Of a stretch of DNA of 64,000 nt, positions 25,798-33,880 are shown one piece after another; within the stretch, counting starts at the first letter, position 1; each line of letters opens with the position of its first letter. The notes beneath the pieces were generated by a model that ran no database searches, had not been told where the DNA came from, and saw only the letters and a program-made list of their open reading frames with translations. Origin of the DNA: Lactiplantibacillus plajomi (GTDB lineage Bacteria; Bacillota; Bacilli; Lactobacillales; Lactobacillaceae); NCBI RefSeq assembly GCF_005405405.1, contig NZ_BJDZ01000003.1, positions 62,001 through 126,000 on the forward strand, given 5' to 3'. The position numbers and the translations under genes were made by a program.

Positions 25798-25826
25798 TTG
25801 TAAATTTTATGTGTCCATGCTAATAT
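25798..25826 (+). promoter_or_regulatory. tracrRNA promoter
   Basis: TTGTAA (25798-25803), 17-base spacer, TAATAT (25821-25826), placing the transcription start near 25833, just ahead of the anti-repeat. Confidence 0.7.
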
Positions 25827-25832
25827 CTAGTT

Positions 25833-25975
25833 GTGTTAGATTTTGACCTATTTAACATGATCTCTAGTGTTAAAATCAAACGAGGCTGCGTGCCGAGTTT
25901 CATCTTTTGAGTCCGTATTCGGACCACTTACATATGTACAAGATGTCATTCGATTACGAATGGCATCTTTTTTGT
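25833..25975 (+). ncRNA. tracrRNA
   Basis: About 140 bases, opposite in strand to the cas genes, in the cas9-cas1 gap. Order: anti-repeat at 25840-25876 (TTTTGACCTATTTAA, ATGA, CTCTA and TAAAAT match the complement of the repeat with a bulge before TAAAAT); a nexus-like GGC-TGCGT-GCC stem (25884-25894); a GTCCG-TATT-CGGAC hairpin (25911-25924); and a terminal hairpin AAGATGTCATTCG / CGAATGGCATCTT with a T run (25940-25973). It guides RNase III processing of crRNA and binds Cas9. The 5' end is predicted from the promoter. Confidence 0.9.
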
Positions 25976-25984
25976 TGCTAAAAC

Positions 25985-28900
25985 TTATAAATCGCGTAAA
26001 CGGACAACGCGTTCAAACAAGCCGGTTGGTGACTGATAAATAATTTCCGCATCAGCAGTCAAGGTTATCCCGCTTGACCTTTGGAGCAATCCCAGCGGTG
26101 TACTGAGTCCGATTATTTTCAAATCTTTCCGTGCAGCATTAGCATGGATACCATTAAAAATATCTACTAACACGTCATACTTACCAACGGTAGTTTTTTT
26201 ATCTTCTACTCGAGTATACGGTGGTAACTGCAAAAATTTTCCACGTCCCGCTGCTAATTTTTTACGATACTGATTAATGTCATAGAGCGTGAAGTAGCGA
26301 TTAATTTGTTTAATTGTCTCATCAAACACTACCGTCATTTTTTCATCCGCTTGTTTCTGATATTTTTTAAAAACTCTTTGAACTTTCAATGGTAAGTACA
26401 ATTGTTGCAAATTCAAATAATACTGATCTGATGTTAGTGCAAATCGATGAGCATTTCCCTTAATTGCATCCTTAAAAACTTGATTAATCTTCACGTGTGG
26501 CAATACCACTTCAAAACCTGACTTAGTTTCAGAAGACTTTTTCTTTTTACCGATTTTCACTAACGGCTTTACGACTTCAGCAACAGCTTGTTTTTCCGTC
26601 AGCCCACGTTCACGTAGTTGTCTAATTGTCTCAAGTTTCCATGCAGCAACTTTAACAACCTGGAACTCAAAACTATCCTTAGTCGAGACCTTCACAATCG
26701 CCATGTAACTAGTCGTTACACCAGAATATCCACCATACAATTCCGTTGTTAATTTCTGTTTCTTAGGAACAGCATCCTTTCTGCCTGCCTTGTAAATCGT
26801 CTGATTAAACAGGGCTCCGTGGTTCTCATACGCCGCTCGCGTCACCAAAATCCGTTTAAAATCATAAATCTTAGCTAACATTTGTAAATCATTATGTTTA
26901 TGCCAAGCAACGTCATCAGTTCCTGGCGCGTAAATCACGTCCTTATTTTCTAACGGCTTCATGAAGTTAAAGCTTCTTAACTTAAGCTTACTCTTAGAAA
27001 ATTTGCCATAAACAAATAATCGTTCCATTGATGGATAGCGTTTCATGAGATAAGTACCCAAAAACGCGGTTAGATAAGCATCAAAAGCATGGTGGTAATC
27101 ATTAATATCTCGGTTCTTTGGAAAATTAAACGTTTGTCTGAACTGATGGGTTAAGCCCGCCTTCACTGAAACAATTGTCGTATCTGGGTACTGGTTTGCT
27201 AGTAAGCCCGCCACCAGTTTAATCACCTGACGCGTTTCTACGAGTTGGCGATTCACGAAACCCGAAGCGTACTTATCGATATCACCCGGTTTCATTTCTA
27301 AATGGTTCAGCTTCCGTTGTGTAATAAGTCCAAACGATTTGAGCTTTTCCCAATAGTATTTATATTGCTCACCAAAGGCAGCGAGTGGGAACTGGTCCCC
27401 CTTCGTCTCGTTATTATCTAACGTTGTCAATACTTTATTATCAAGCGAGTCATCCTTGATAAAGGATTGCGGCAAAATATGATCAACATGATAATCGACC
27501 TTATCAAGATCATTAATATTTATCGGCTGATTGGAATATAAATCACGTCCGTTTTGTAAGAAGTAGAGCGTCAATTTCTCGGTAAAGGCTGCCTTATCTT
27601 TAATCTTAGTTTTCAGTTCATCCTTAACGTTCTCATCCACAATTTCCTTCGCCAAATTCTCGTAAATCGTTTCAATTTGGCGTGAACGCGATACTGTTCT
27701 TTGCCCCGCTTTACCACCACCACGGGCAAACTCGATAAAGATTCGCTCTGGCTCTTGGCCACCCATTGCTTGCTTAATATCTTCCAGAACCCGCATGACT
27801 TGGCGAATGGCCTTTTTATTTTGTGGCGACGTATAAAACTCATCAATGACCTGGGAATAGCCCGTATTCGTGATGTCCGCAGCGTTAGCCGTTTGAATTT
27901 GTTGCTTGATTTCTTCACGGTTAACTAACCATATAAAATTATTCGGCGTATCCCAAAGTGACTGAATGATGGAACGACCACTATCATCCTTTAATTCGGT
28001 CAATAATTTTTGCGACAAGCGCCCCCAGCCCCGGTAGCGAATCTGGCTCAATCGGTGGCGTTGCTCGGCCGTTAACCAGTCAATTCGTTCCAACGCCGTT
28101 TTGAAAATCGCCGTATCTTCAAACGCGGTCGACCACAAAATAATTTTTTCGATGTCCGCTCGCTTAGTCTGATCTGCTAACGCTTCTGGCAAAATTTTTA
28201 TCAAGTCGTTGTAGGTGGTTAATGCACTATTGAATTTCTTTAGATCGGCTAAACCGGTAATTTCTGGTGATTCGTCGTACTGACCAGTCGCCCGCAAGTA
28301 ATTTTGAAGGTCTTTAATGCTGACCGTTCGTTTTTTCATAAACAGTTGTTCAAAGATGCTTTGTTTAAGTTTAGGTGGTAAAACATCCCCGTCCACTTTA
28401 ACGTTATTTAACTCGTTTAACACCATAAAACGTTGGTATAGCAAACTTTGTTGTGGAAGCACGTCTTCACCGATTAGATAAGTATCCGTCGTCGTGAGTC
28501 GCTTGATAAATTCCACGGCCGATTGTTCGCGGTCCACCTTGTCATCAAAGTTCCAAGGTGTAATTTCCCCCGCACCCTTACGAACCATCCAAGCAAACTT
28601 AGCGTTCGAGGTCGCCTGCTGATCCTTAGTTGTAATCAACGGACCAGTATAGTAAGGCACCCTGAAACCAACCAATTCATCCAACTTATACGGGAACTTT
28701 CCACGTCGCTTAACATTCGGATTTTCGGTCCCTAACCACGGATAATACTGTTTCTGGTTAGCGATAATCCGATCCAATTCATTTTGATGGACCTGGTAAG
28801 GAATCGAACCATTTTGACTAGTTCGTAACTTTGGCATGTACGTTCCCAAGTCAATTTCTGCTTGAATCTGGTCCGCTAATTGATTTTTCTTCAAATCCGG

Positions 28901-30055
28901 TTTGAGTAATTTCTTCAACCGGTCTAAAAAGCCAGCCTGCGTTTTATCTTTACCAGAAATATACTGGTCATAAGTTTCCCGTAATGCGTGCCGTCGCTCA
29001 ACATCGTCCTGCGTATCAATATATTTCTTTAGTAGCTCTAAATCAGTCGCGTGCTGATTATAACGGGCAATCATGCTTTGTGAAAAACTCATCCCTTCAG
29101 GAATTAAGCGCGCTAAATTAACCCCGTTATACAGCGCAATCACCGTTTCAATTAACTCACTCGCCTGGCTGGACATTTCCCCTTCGATTGTTGGGAGGCT
29201 ATCTTGGCTATTTCCCATCTCAAAGGCCCATTCTTTTTTAACTTCCTGATCAACATCAGTCAACGTTAAAACGTCAACTTTGGTCTTGAAGTCCACTAAC
29301 GCATTCGCTAATTCCGTAACGACTGCTTTTTGCCGTTTTTTCAATTTTTTATCAGCCGTATTAGCCTGATAAAGGAGTCCAATCAACTGCTTTTTCCGGT
29401 CCGACCCATTAACGTCTTTAGCGAGCAACACCCGTTTCTGCTCAGCTACACTGGCCTCATCAAGTATTAGTTCCAAGTTTAATTCGGGATCAATTTCATT
29501 AAGCAGTTGGTTAATCGTTTTTAACTTCGGACCAATTTCTAACGGCACACTTCGATATTCCGACGCACTCCCGCTACGTAAGAAATTCCCACGGTACTTC
29601 ACAATGTGATGAATTGCTAAGTAAAGTTCCCGAACATCAAATTTTCGGTGCTCCGTCATCAACGCCTGACGAAGGTGATAAATTGTTGGGTAGTCGTGGT
29701 AAAAATCATGGTCCGTCCGGTCATTGAACAGTGTCTTCTCGAGACCCTTATTTTGCGGATCACGGGGCGAAATATTCGAATATTTCCGCCGGGTAAAAAA
29801 GCCCGGGTCGACCGCACTAATCGGTTGGTCAAAGATTTCGCGTAATAAACGTAACCGCCACTTCACCCGATTTAACCGCCGCCGGGTCGTCCGAAAACCC
29901 CGCCGATCAGCCGCAGCCTCCCCTTCCTTAAATAAGCGCGCACCAATGGCAACTTTTCCTTTAACCCGCATTAACCGGCCGTTCAAATCGGTAACTGTCC
30001 AGCCAACTGAACTAGTTCCGATATCCAGCCCAACTGCGTACTTTTTTTTCATCAT
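25985..30055 (-). CDS. cas9: Cas9 (type II-A)
   Basis: About 1356 residues, typical of long type II-A Cas9. RuvC-I Asp in VGLDIGTSSVGW (near residue 10), Arg-rich bridge helix RRGFRTTRRRLNRVKWRLRLLREIF, RuvC-II Glu in PERIFIEFARGGGK, HNH motif DYHVDHILPQSFIKDDSLDNKVL, RuvC-III HHAFDAYLTAF, then a C-terminal PAM-interacting domain. All catalytic residues are present, so the nuclease looks active. It is RNA-guided and uses the tracrRNA encoded just downstream. The start MMKKKY follows GGAGGGGG; I chose the first of two adjacent ATGs. The coding region is AT-richer than its surroundings, suggesting acquisition. Confidence 0.97.
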   Translation of the reverse strand: MMKKKYAVGLDIGTSSVGWTVTDLNGRLMRVKGKVAIGARLFKEGEAAADRRGFRTTRRRLNRVKWRLRLLREIFDQPISAVDPGFFTRRKYSNISPRDPQNKGLEKTLFNDRTDHDFYHDYPTIYHLRQALMTEHRKFDVRELYLAIHHIVKYRGNFLRSGSASEYRSVPLEIGPKLKTINQLLNEIDPELNLELILDEASVAEQKRVLLAKDVNGSDRKKQLIGLLYQANTADKKLKKRQKAVVTELANALVDFKTKVDVLTLTDVDQEVKKEWAFEMGNSQDSLPTIEGEMSSQASELIETVIALYNGVNLARLIPEGMSFSQSMIARYNQHATDLELLKKYIDTQDDVERRHALRETYDQYISGKDKTQAGFLDRLKKLLKPDLKKNQLADQIQAEIDLGTYMPKLRTSQNGSIPYQVHQNELDRIIANQKQYYPWLGTENPNVKRRGKFPYKLDELVGFRVPYYTGPLITTKDQQATSNAKFAWMVRKGAGEITPWNFDDKVDREQSAVEFIKRLTTTDTYLIGEDVLPQQSLLYQRFMVLNELNNVKVDGDVLPPKLKQSIFEQLFMKKRTVSIKDLQNYLRATGQYDESPEITGLADLKKFNSALTTYNDLIKILPEALADQTKRADIEKIILWSTAFEDTAIFKTALERIDWLTAEQRHRLSQIRYRGWGRLSQKLLTELKDDSGRSIIQSLWDTPNNFIWLVNREEIKQQIQTANAADITNTGYSQVIDEFYTSPQNKKAIRQVMRVLEDIKQAMGGQEPERIFIEFARGGGKAGQRTVSRSRQIETIYENLAKEIVDENVKDELKTKIKDKAAFTEKLTLYFLQNGRDLYSNQPININDLDKVDYHVDHILPQSFIKDDSLDNKVLTTLDNNETKGDQFPLAAFGEQYKYYWEKLKSFGLITQRKLNHLEMKPGDIDKYASGFVNRQLVETRQVIKLVAGLLANQYPDTTIVSVKAGLTHQFRQTFNFPKNRDINDYHHAFDAYLTAFLGTYLMKRYPSMERLFVYGKFSKSKLKLRSFNFMKPLENKDVIYAPGTDDVAWHKHNDLQMLAKIYDFKRILVTRAAYENHGALFNQTIYKAGRKDAVPKKQKLTTELYGGYSGVTTSYMAIVKVSTKDSFEFQVVKVAAWKLETIRQLRERGLTEKQAVAEVVKPLVKIGKKKKSSETKSGFEVVLPHVKINQVFKDAIKGNAHRFALTSDQYYLNLQQLYLPLKVQRVFKKYQKQADEKMTVVFDETIKQINRYFTLYDINQYRKKLAAGRGKFLQLPPYTRVEDKKTTVGKYDVLVDIFNGIHANAARKDLKIIGLSTPLGLLQRSSGITLTADAEIIYQSPTGLFERVVRLRDL

Positions 30056-30092
30056 TTTCCCCCTCCAATTATTAAAGCTTAAGCTTATTATC

Positions 30093-30114
30093 ACCTATCC
30101 CACGTATCTAAAAC
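30093..30114 (-). repeat. CRISPR-repeat-like fragment in the cas9 upstream region
   Basis: On the minus strand GTTTTAGATA is identical to the first ten bases of the CRISPR repeat, followed after six bases by ATAGGT, also found in the repeat. It lies about 40 bases upstream of the cas9 start and overlaps a possible -35. It may be a remnant repeat or chance. Confidence 0.35.
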
Positions 30115-30133
30115 AACCGCAAAATCGTTCGGC

Positions 30134-30916
30134 CTAAAGCGCTTTCAAAAACCCCAACAACGCCTCGTTAAACGCCTGAGATTGTTCAGCCATCACGATG
30201 TGGCCGGCCTCCGGAATCACGACGCTCTGGCCGTTTTCCGCCATCCGCGCAGCGACCGCCGCAAAGTCGGAATTGAAGTACGGGGATTGTTCCCCGGCAA
30301 TCACCAAAAACGGCATCGTCATCCGGCAAAGTACGTCGCGCCAATCCTGAAACGCGTGGTTGATCAACAACGGTAACGTTAAAACGCCGTCGAACGGCGC
30401 CTGCTTCTCAACCGCTTTGACCGCTGCGTAGGTGGCATCGTCGATCTGGCGGTAAGTCGAACGCCCAAGTGGCTTCTTGAAGTAGTCCGGGAAATCGGCC
30501 CACTCAACTTGCTTGAAGCCGTACTGCCAGTCGTCGGTATTAATCATTTTCGGTGTCTGGTCGACATCGATTACCGCCTTGATACCAGCGTTACCGTACA
30601 ATGATAGGTAAGCAAACCAGGTCGAGGCCCCCATCGAGTTCCCCAATAAAATCGGCCGGCTAACACCCAGCTTAGTCATTAATTCGTGCGCGTCGACCGC
30701 GTGCTTGCTAATTCGGAGTCCCTCAGCCGTGTGCTGCGATAGGCCCTGGCAACGGGCATCAATGTTAATGACCCGGTAACCGGCATCTAATAAGACCGGT
30801 ATCTGGGCGCGCCAAATATCCTTGGAACCGCCGAACCCGGTTAAAATCACAACGGCCTGACCCTGCCCCTCATCGGTGTAGTCGAGCGTCACGTGGTCGG
30901 AAGTTTTAAATTTCAT
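30134..30916 (-). CDS. Alpha/beta hydrolase
   Basis: 260 residues. Oxyanion strand VVILTGFGGSKDIW, nucleophile Ser in LLGNSMGAS (about residue 94), His in EAGHIV near the C-terminus; the acidic member is probably in the IAGEQSPYFNSDF region. The lid around residues 130-180 contains an FPDYFKKP segment. Similar proteins are annotated as esterases or haloperoxidase-like hydrolases; substrate unknown. ATG follows AAAGGAG. It lies 23 bases downstream of the hypothetical gene and probably shares its transcript. Confidence 0.88.
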   Translation of the reverse strand: MKFKTSDHVTLDYTDEGQGQAVVILTGFGGSKDIWRAQIPVLLDAGYRVINIDARCQGLSQHTAEGLRISKHAVDAHELMTKLGVSRPILLGNSMGASTWFAYLSLYGNAGIKAVIDVDQTPKMINTDDWQYGFKQVEWADFPDYFKKPLGRSTYRQIDDATYAAVKAVEKQAPFDGVLTLPLLINHAFQDWRDVLCRMTMPFLVIAGEQSPYFNSDFAAVAARMAENGQSVVIPEAGHIVMAEQSQAFNEALLGFLKAL

Positions 30917-30939
30917 ACGATAATCTCCTTTTTGAATGG

Positions 30940-31602
30940 TTAGTCAAAATCTTTTGGCGTCAGCTTTGCCAACTGTGCCAACCAAGTGTGGGTGGCGGCA
31001 TCGGCGTCTTCCGGGACGACCGTTACCGGCCCTAACAAACTAGCCGCTTTGGCCCAGTCAACCGCACCGGTCGTGGTCAGCAATCCCGCCCGCAACTGGT
31101 CGACCTGGGTCGTGGTGACCGTTTCGAGCTGGCCACCCAACATGCCGAGCAACGCGTTAACGGCCAGCTGGGTCGTCAATACCCGTTGCCAAGCCGTGAC
31201 CGTCAGGGGGTCGCTGAGTTGCAAGCGGGTCGCTAGTGGTACGGCCGGCACTTCTTTTTGAAGAAAGGCCTGTAAGTCGGCAAACGCCGTATCGATCAAC
31301 GCGTAACCCTGCCACGGCAGCTGACGGTTAAATTGTTGCAACGTCGCGGTCGTTAGCGCCGTAACGTCCCAAGTAGTCGCTGACGCCGATGCCTGTGCAA
31401 GCCACTGCGTCAAAAAGTGCTGCATCGTTTTTCGTAAGACCGGTCGTTGCTGTTTACCACGGGTAAGGTGGTAGCGAACTTGCAAGAATTCAGCAACCGC
31501 CGCGGGTGCAATCACCCGGTCAGCGTGCGCTTGGTGCCGCTGTTTTAATTGGCGTTGCTTTTTTTGGCGGCTGACCCGCGCGTAGTGTCCCTGTTTTACC
31601 AT
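30940..31602 (-). CDS. Conserved hypothetical protein, basic N-terminus
   Basis: 220 residues, family not recognised. The first 30 residues are very basic (KQGHYARVSRQKKQRQLKQR), then an alpha-helical, Ala/Leu/Gln/Thr-rich body without membrane segments or signal peptide. The basic start could bind nucleic acid or the ribosome. ATG at 31602 follows AGAAAGGGTGG; a longer in-frame start at 31677 would begin in the terminator region and is unlikely. It is in tandem with the hydrolase gene. Confidence 0.7.
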   Translation of the reverse strand: MVKQGHYARVSRQKKQRQLKQRHQAHADRVIAPAAVAEFLQVRYHLTRGKQQRPVLRKTMQHFLTQWLAQASASATTWDVTALTTATLQQFNRQLPWQGYALIDTAFADLQAFLQKEVPAVPLATRLQLSDPLTVTAWQRVLTTQLAVNALLGMLGGQLETVTTTQVDQLRAGLLTTTGAVDWAKAASLLGPVTVVPEDADAATHTWLAQLAKLTPKDFD

Positions 31603-31662
31603 GAATGTGCCACCCTTTCTCAACTTGATAGTGTTAATTTTACCGCAAAGCTTGGTAAAACA

Positions 31663-31692
31663 AAAAGGCCGTGACAATGGTCACGACCTTTG
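31663..31692 (-). terminator. Intrinsic terminator after amino-acid permease
   Basis: AAAGGTCGTGAC-CATT-GTCACGGCCTTT stem on the minus strand with TTTTTGTTTT. Confidence 0.85.
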
Positions 31693-31709
31693 GCCCACTC
31701 TGAGCCTGC

Positions 31710-33074
31710 TTACAAGTTTTCTTCCGTTTTACCATGGTATTTTCGGAAGTAAATCAGCGTCATCACGGCGAGGAAGACCACGCCGACTAAAATCGAATAA
31801 CGCGTTTCCGGATTAATAAACATGAATAATAACGTTAACGCTAAGAACGCCAGCGTCAAGTAGTTCGAATACGGTGATAGCGGCATCTTGAACGGGTGTC
31901 CGGCCATCTTAGCCGCGTTTTGTTTGCGAAATTCGATCTGGCTGACCAGAATGACGAACCACGGCACCATCCCCGGCAAGACGCTCGAACTATAAACCAT
32001 TACAAAGATTTCACCGGCGTCCTTGAAAAACATCGGTAAGATGACGTTCAAGGCGACCCCAATTAAAATCCCGGCCGAAATGGCAATGACGGCGTAAAAT
32101 GGCACACCGTGGCGGTTTAACAAGGTCATTTTGCGTGGTAACTGGTGATTTTCTGCCAGCGTATAAGTCATCCGACTGGCACTGTAAATCCCCGAGTTAG
32201 TCCCGGATAACGAAGCGGTGATCACGACAAAGTTGATAATTCCCGCCGCCGCGGTAATCCCGATTTTAGCGAAGGTTTGCACGAACGGGGAACCGATCTG
32301 GTTCAACTGGTTCCACGGATAAATGCTGACGATGACAAAAATCGCACCCACGTAGAAGATCAAAATGCGGGCCACCGTCGAGCGAATCGCCTTAACTAAG
32401 GTACTGCGCGGATTTTCGGCTTCACCAGCCGTGACCCCGATCAATTCGATCCCTTGATAGGACGCTAGCACGATCGACAGCGCAAACACGAAGCCCTTAA
32501 CGCCACCGGTGAAGAACCCACCGTGTGTCCATAAATTGCTAATCCCAATGGGTTGGCCGTGGTTACCGAAACCGAAGATGATCAAACCTAAGCCGGCGAT
32601 GATCATCAAAATAATCGTGACCACTTTAATGAGGGAAAACCACGTTTCCAGGGTCCCAAACATTTTAACCGATATCAGGTTGGCTAGGCACAAAAAGACG
32701 ATCGCAATCAGGCCCGGCACCCAGTCCGGTAAGTTGGGCCACCAGAAGCGGCAATACCCACCCAGCGCAATCATTTCACTCATACCGACGACCACGAATT
32801 GGAAGACGTTACTCCACGCCGTCAGGAAGCCGAATACCGGGTGAATGTATTCGGAAGCAAACTTAGCGAACGAACCCGTATTGGGGTCCACGTACAACAT
32901 TTCGCCCAACGCGCGCATGATCAAGTACAAAAACGCGCCGGAAACGACGTACGCAATTAATACCGACGGCCCAGTCCATTTGATGGTCGACCCCGATCCC
33001 ATAAAGAGTCCGACCCCGATCGTGCCACCCAGCGCAATCATTTGCATCTGGCCCGTACTTAATTTTCTCTGCAT
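31710..33074 (-). CDS. Amino-acid permease (APC superfamily, AAT family)
   Basis: 454 residues, 12 helices. It starts MQRKLSTGQMQMIALGGTIGVGLFMGSGSTI, the unwound TM1 consensus GGTIGxGLF of amino-acid transporters, with YVVSGAFLYLIMRALGEML in TM2 and IELIGVTAGEAENPRSTLVKAI in TM6. Proton-coupled uptake of an amino acid; related proteins carry aromatic amino acids, GABA, proline or serine, and specificity cannot be read. Monocistronic with its own terminator. Confidence 0.92.
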   Translation of the reverse strand: MQRKLSTGQMQMIALGGTIGVGLFMGSGSTIKWTGPSVLIAYVVSGAFLYLIMRALGEMLYVDPNTGSFAKFASEYIHPVFGFLTAWSNVFQFVVVGMSEMIALGGYCRFWWPNLPDWVPGLIAIVFLCLANLISVKMFGTLETWFSLIKVVTIILMIIAGLGLIIFGFGNHGQPIGISNLWTHGGFFTGGVKGFVFALSIVLASYQGIELIGVTAGEAENPRSTLVKAIRSTVARILIFYVGAIFVIVSIYPWNQLNQIGSPFVQTFAKIGITAAAGIINFVVITASLSGTNSGIYSASRMTYTLAENHQLPRKMTLLNRHGVPFYAVIAISAGILIGVALNVILPMFFKDAGEIFVMVYSSSVLPGMVPWFVILVSQIEFRKQNAAKMAGHPFKMPLSPYSNYLTLAFLALTLLFMFINPETRYSILVGVVFLAVMTLIYFRKYHGKTEENL

Positions 33075-33309
33075 ATCTTACTCTCTTTTCATTAAATCAA
33101 AGAACAATCGATCCTTTTTTGATAGTACATAGCTTTCATCATAGCTAAAAAGCCGGCCTAACGCAACTCGTCTTCGTGAACCGCAACTTAAGTGAACCGG
33201 CTGGTTGCGCGGTCTGAACCGTTCTTGGTAGAATTTCATCGACTTTAACGGTAAGTCGCCGCTTTTTCGTATACTATTAAGGTAACGACGATTTATAGGG
33301 AGGATTAAT

Positions 33310-33771
33310 ATGGCAAACTACATTCAAGAAATTCGGGCACTGGTCGGCCACAAACCGATCATTCTCAACACCGCGGCGGGGATTCTCGTGAACGAGCGTA
33401 ACCAGGTACTCTTAAACTTACGCACCGACACGCATAACTGGAGCCTCCCCGGCGGTTACTTGGAATACGGCGAGACTTACGCGGAAGGCTGCGTTCGTGA
33501 ATATAAGGAAGACAGTGGTTTGGACGTCAAAATCATCGACCGCATCGACATCTTTGACCGCGGTGAGGTTCACTATCCCAACGGTGACGTGGCGCAAACC
33601 ATCAGCGCGCTCTACCTAGTTGAGGCGGTTGGCGGCGCCACCCTCGACCACGCCACTAACGAAACACTCGGTCTCGACTACTTTGACTTCGACAACTTAC
33701 CACCACTGCTAAACCAACAAACCGCCGACATGCTCGCAACCGCTAAGACTTACTTAGCCCACCGCGCGTAA
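33310..33771 (+). CDS. NUDIX hydrolase
   Basis: 153 residues. The Nudix box is GGYLEYGETYAEGCVREYKEDSG (residues 56-78): it matches Gx5Ex7REUxEExGU with the last Glu replaced by Asp, which should keep metal binding. N-terminal strand AAGILVNERNQVLLNLR is typical. It hydrolyses a nucleoside-diphosphate derivative; the exact substrate (ADP-ribose, dNTP or sugar nucleotide) cannot be told. ATG follows AGGGAGGA. Monocistronic, followed by a perfect terminator. Confidence 0.93.
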   Translation: MANYIQEIRALVGHKPIILNTAAGILVNERNQVLLNLRTDTHNWSLPGGYLEYGETYAEGCVREYKEDSGLDVKIIDRIDIFDRGEVHYPNGDVAQTISALYLVEAVGGATLDHATNETLGLDYFDFDNLPPLLNQQTADMLATAKTYLAHRA

Positions 33772-33780
33772 TGGCATACT

Positions 33781-33821
33781 AAAATCAGGTCGCCAGTAAA
33801 CGTACTGGCGACCTGATTTAT
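33781..33821. terminator. Intrinsic terminator after NUDIX gene
   Basis: Perfect 17-base stem AAATCAGGTCGCCAGTA / TACTGGCGACCTGATTT with a four-base loop, between convergent genes. Confidence 0.85.
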
Positions 33822-33880
33822 GGTTAGTGGTGCTGGGCGGTAAACCGCGTCAACTAATCCTTGTTTTTAATCTTGACTAT

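Noticed and set aside
29764-29782. AATATTCGAATATT palindrome
   Set aside because: Within the cas9 coding region and explained by codon content; not conserved elsewhere in the window.
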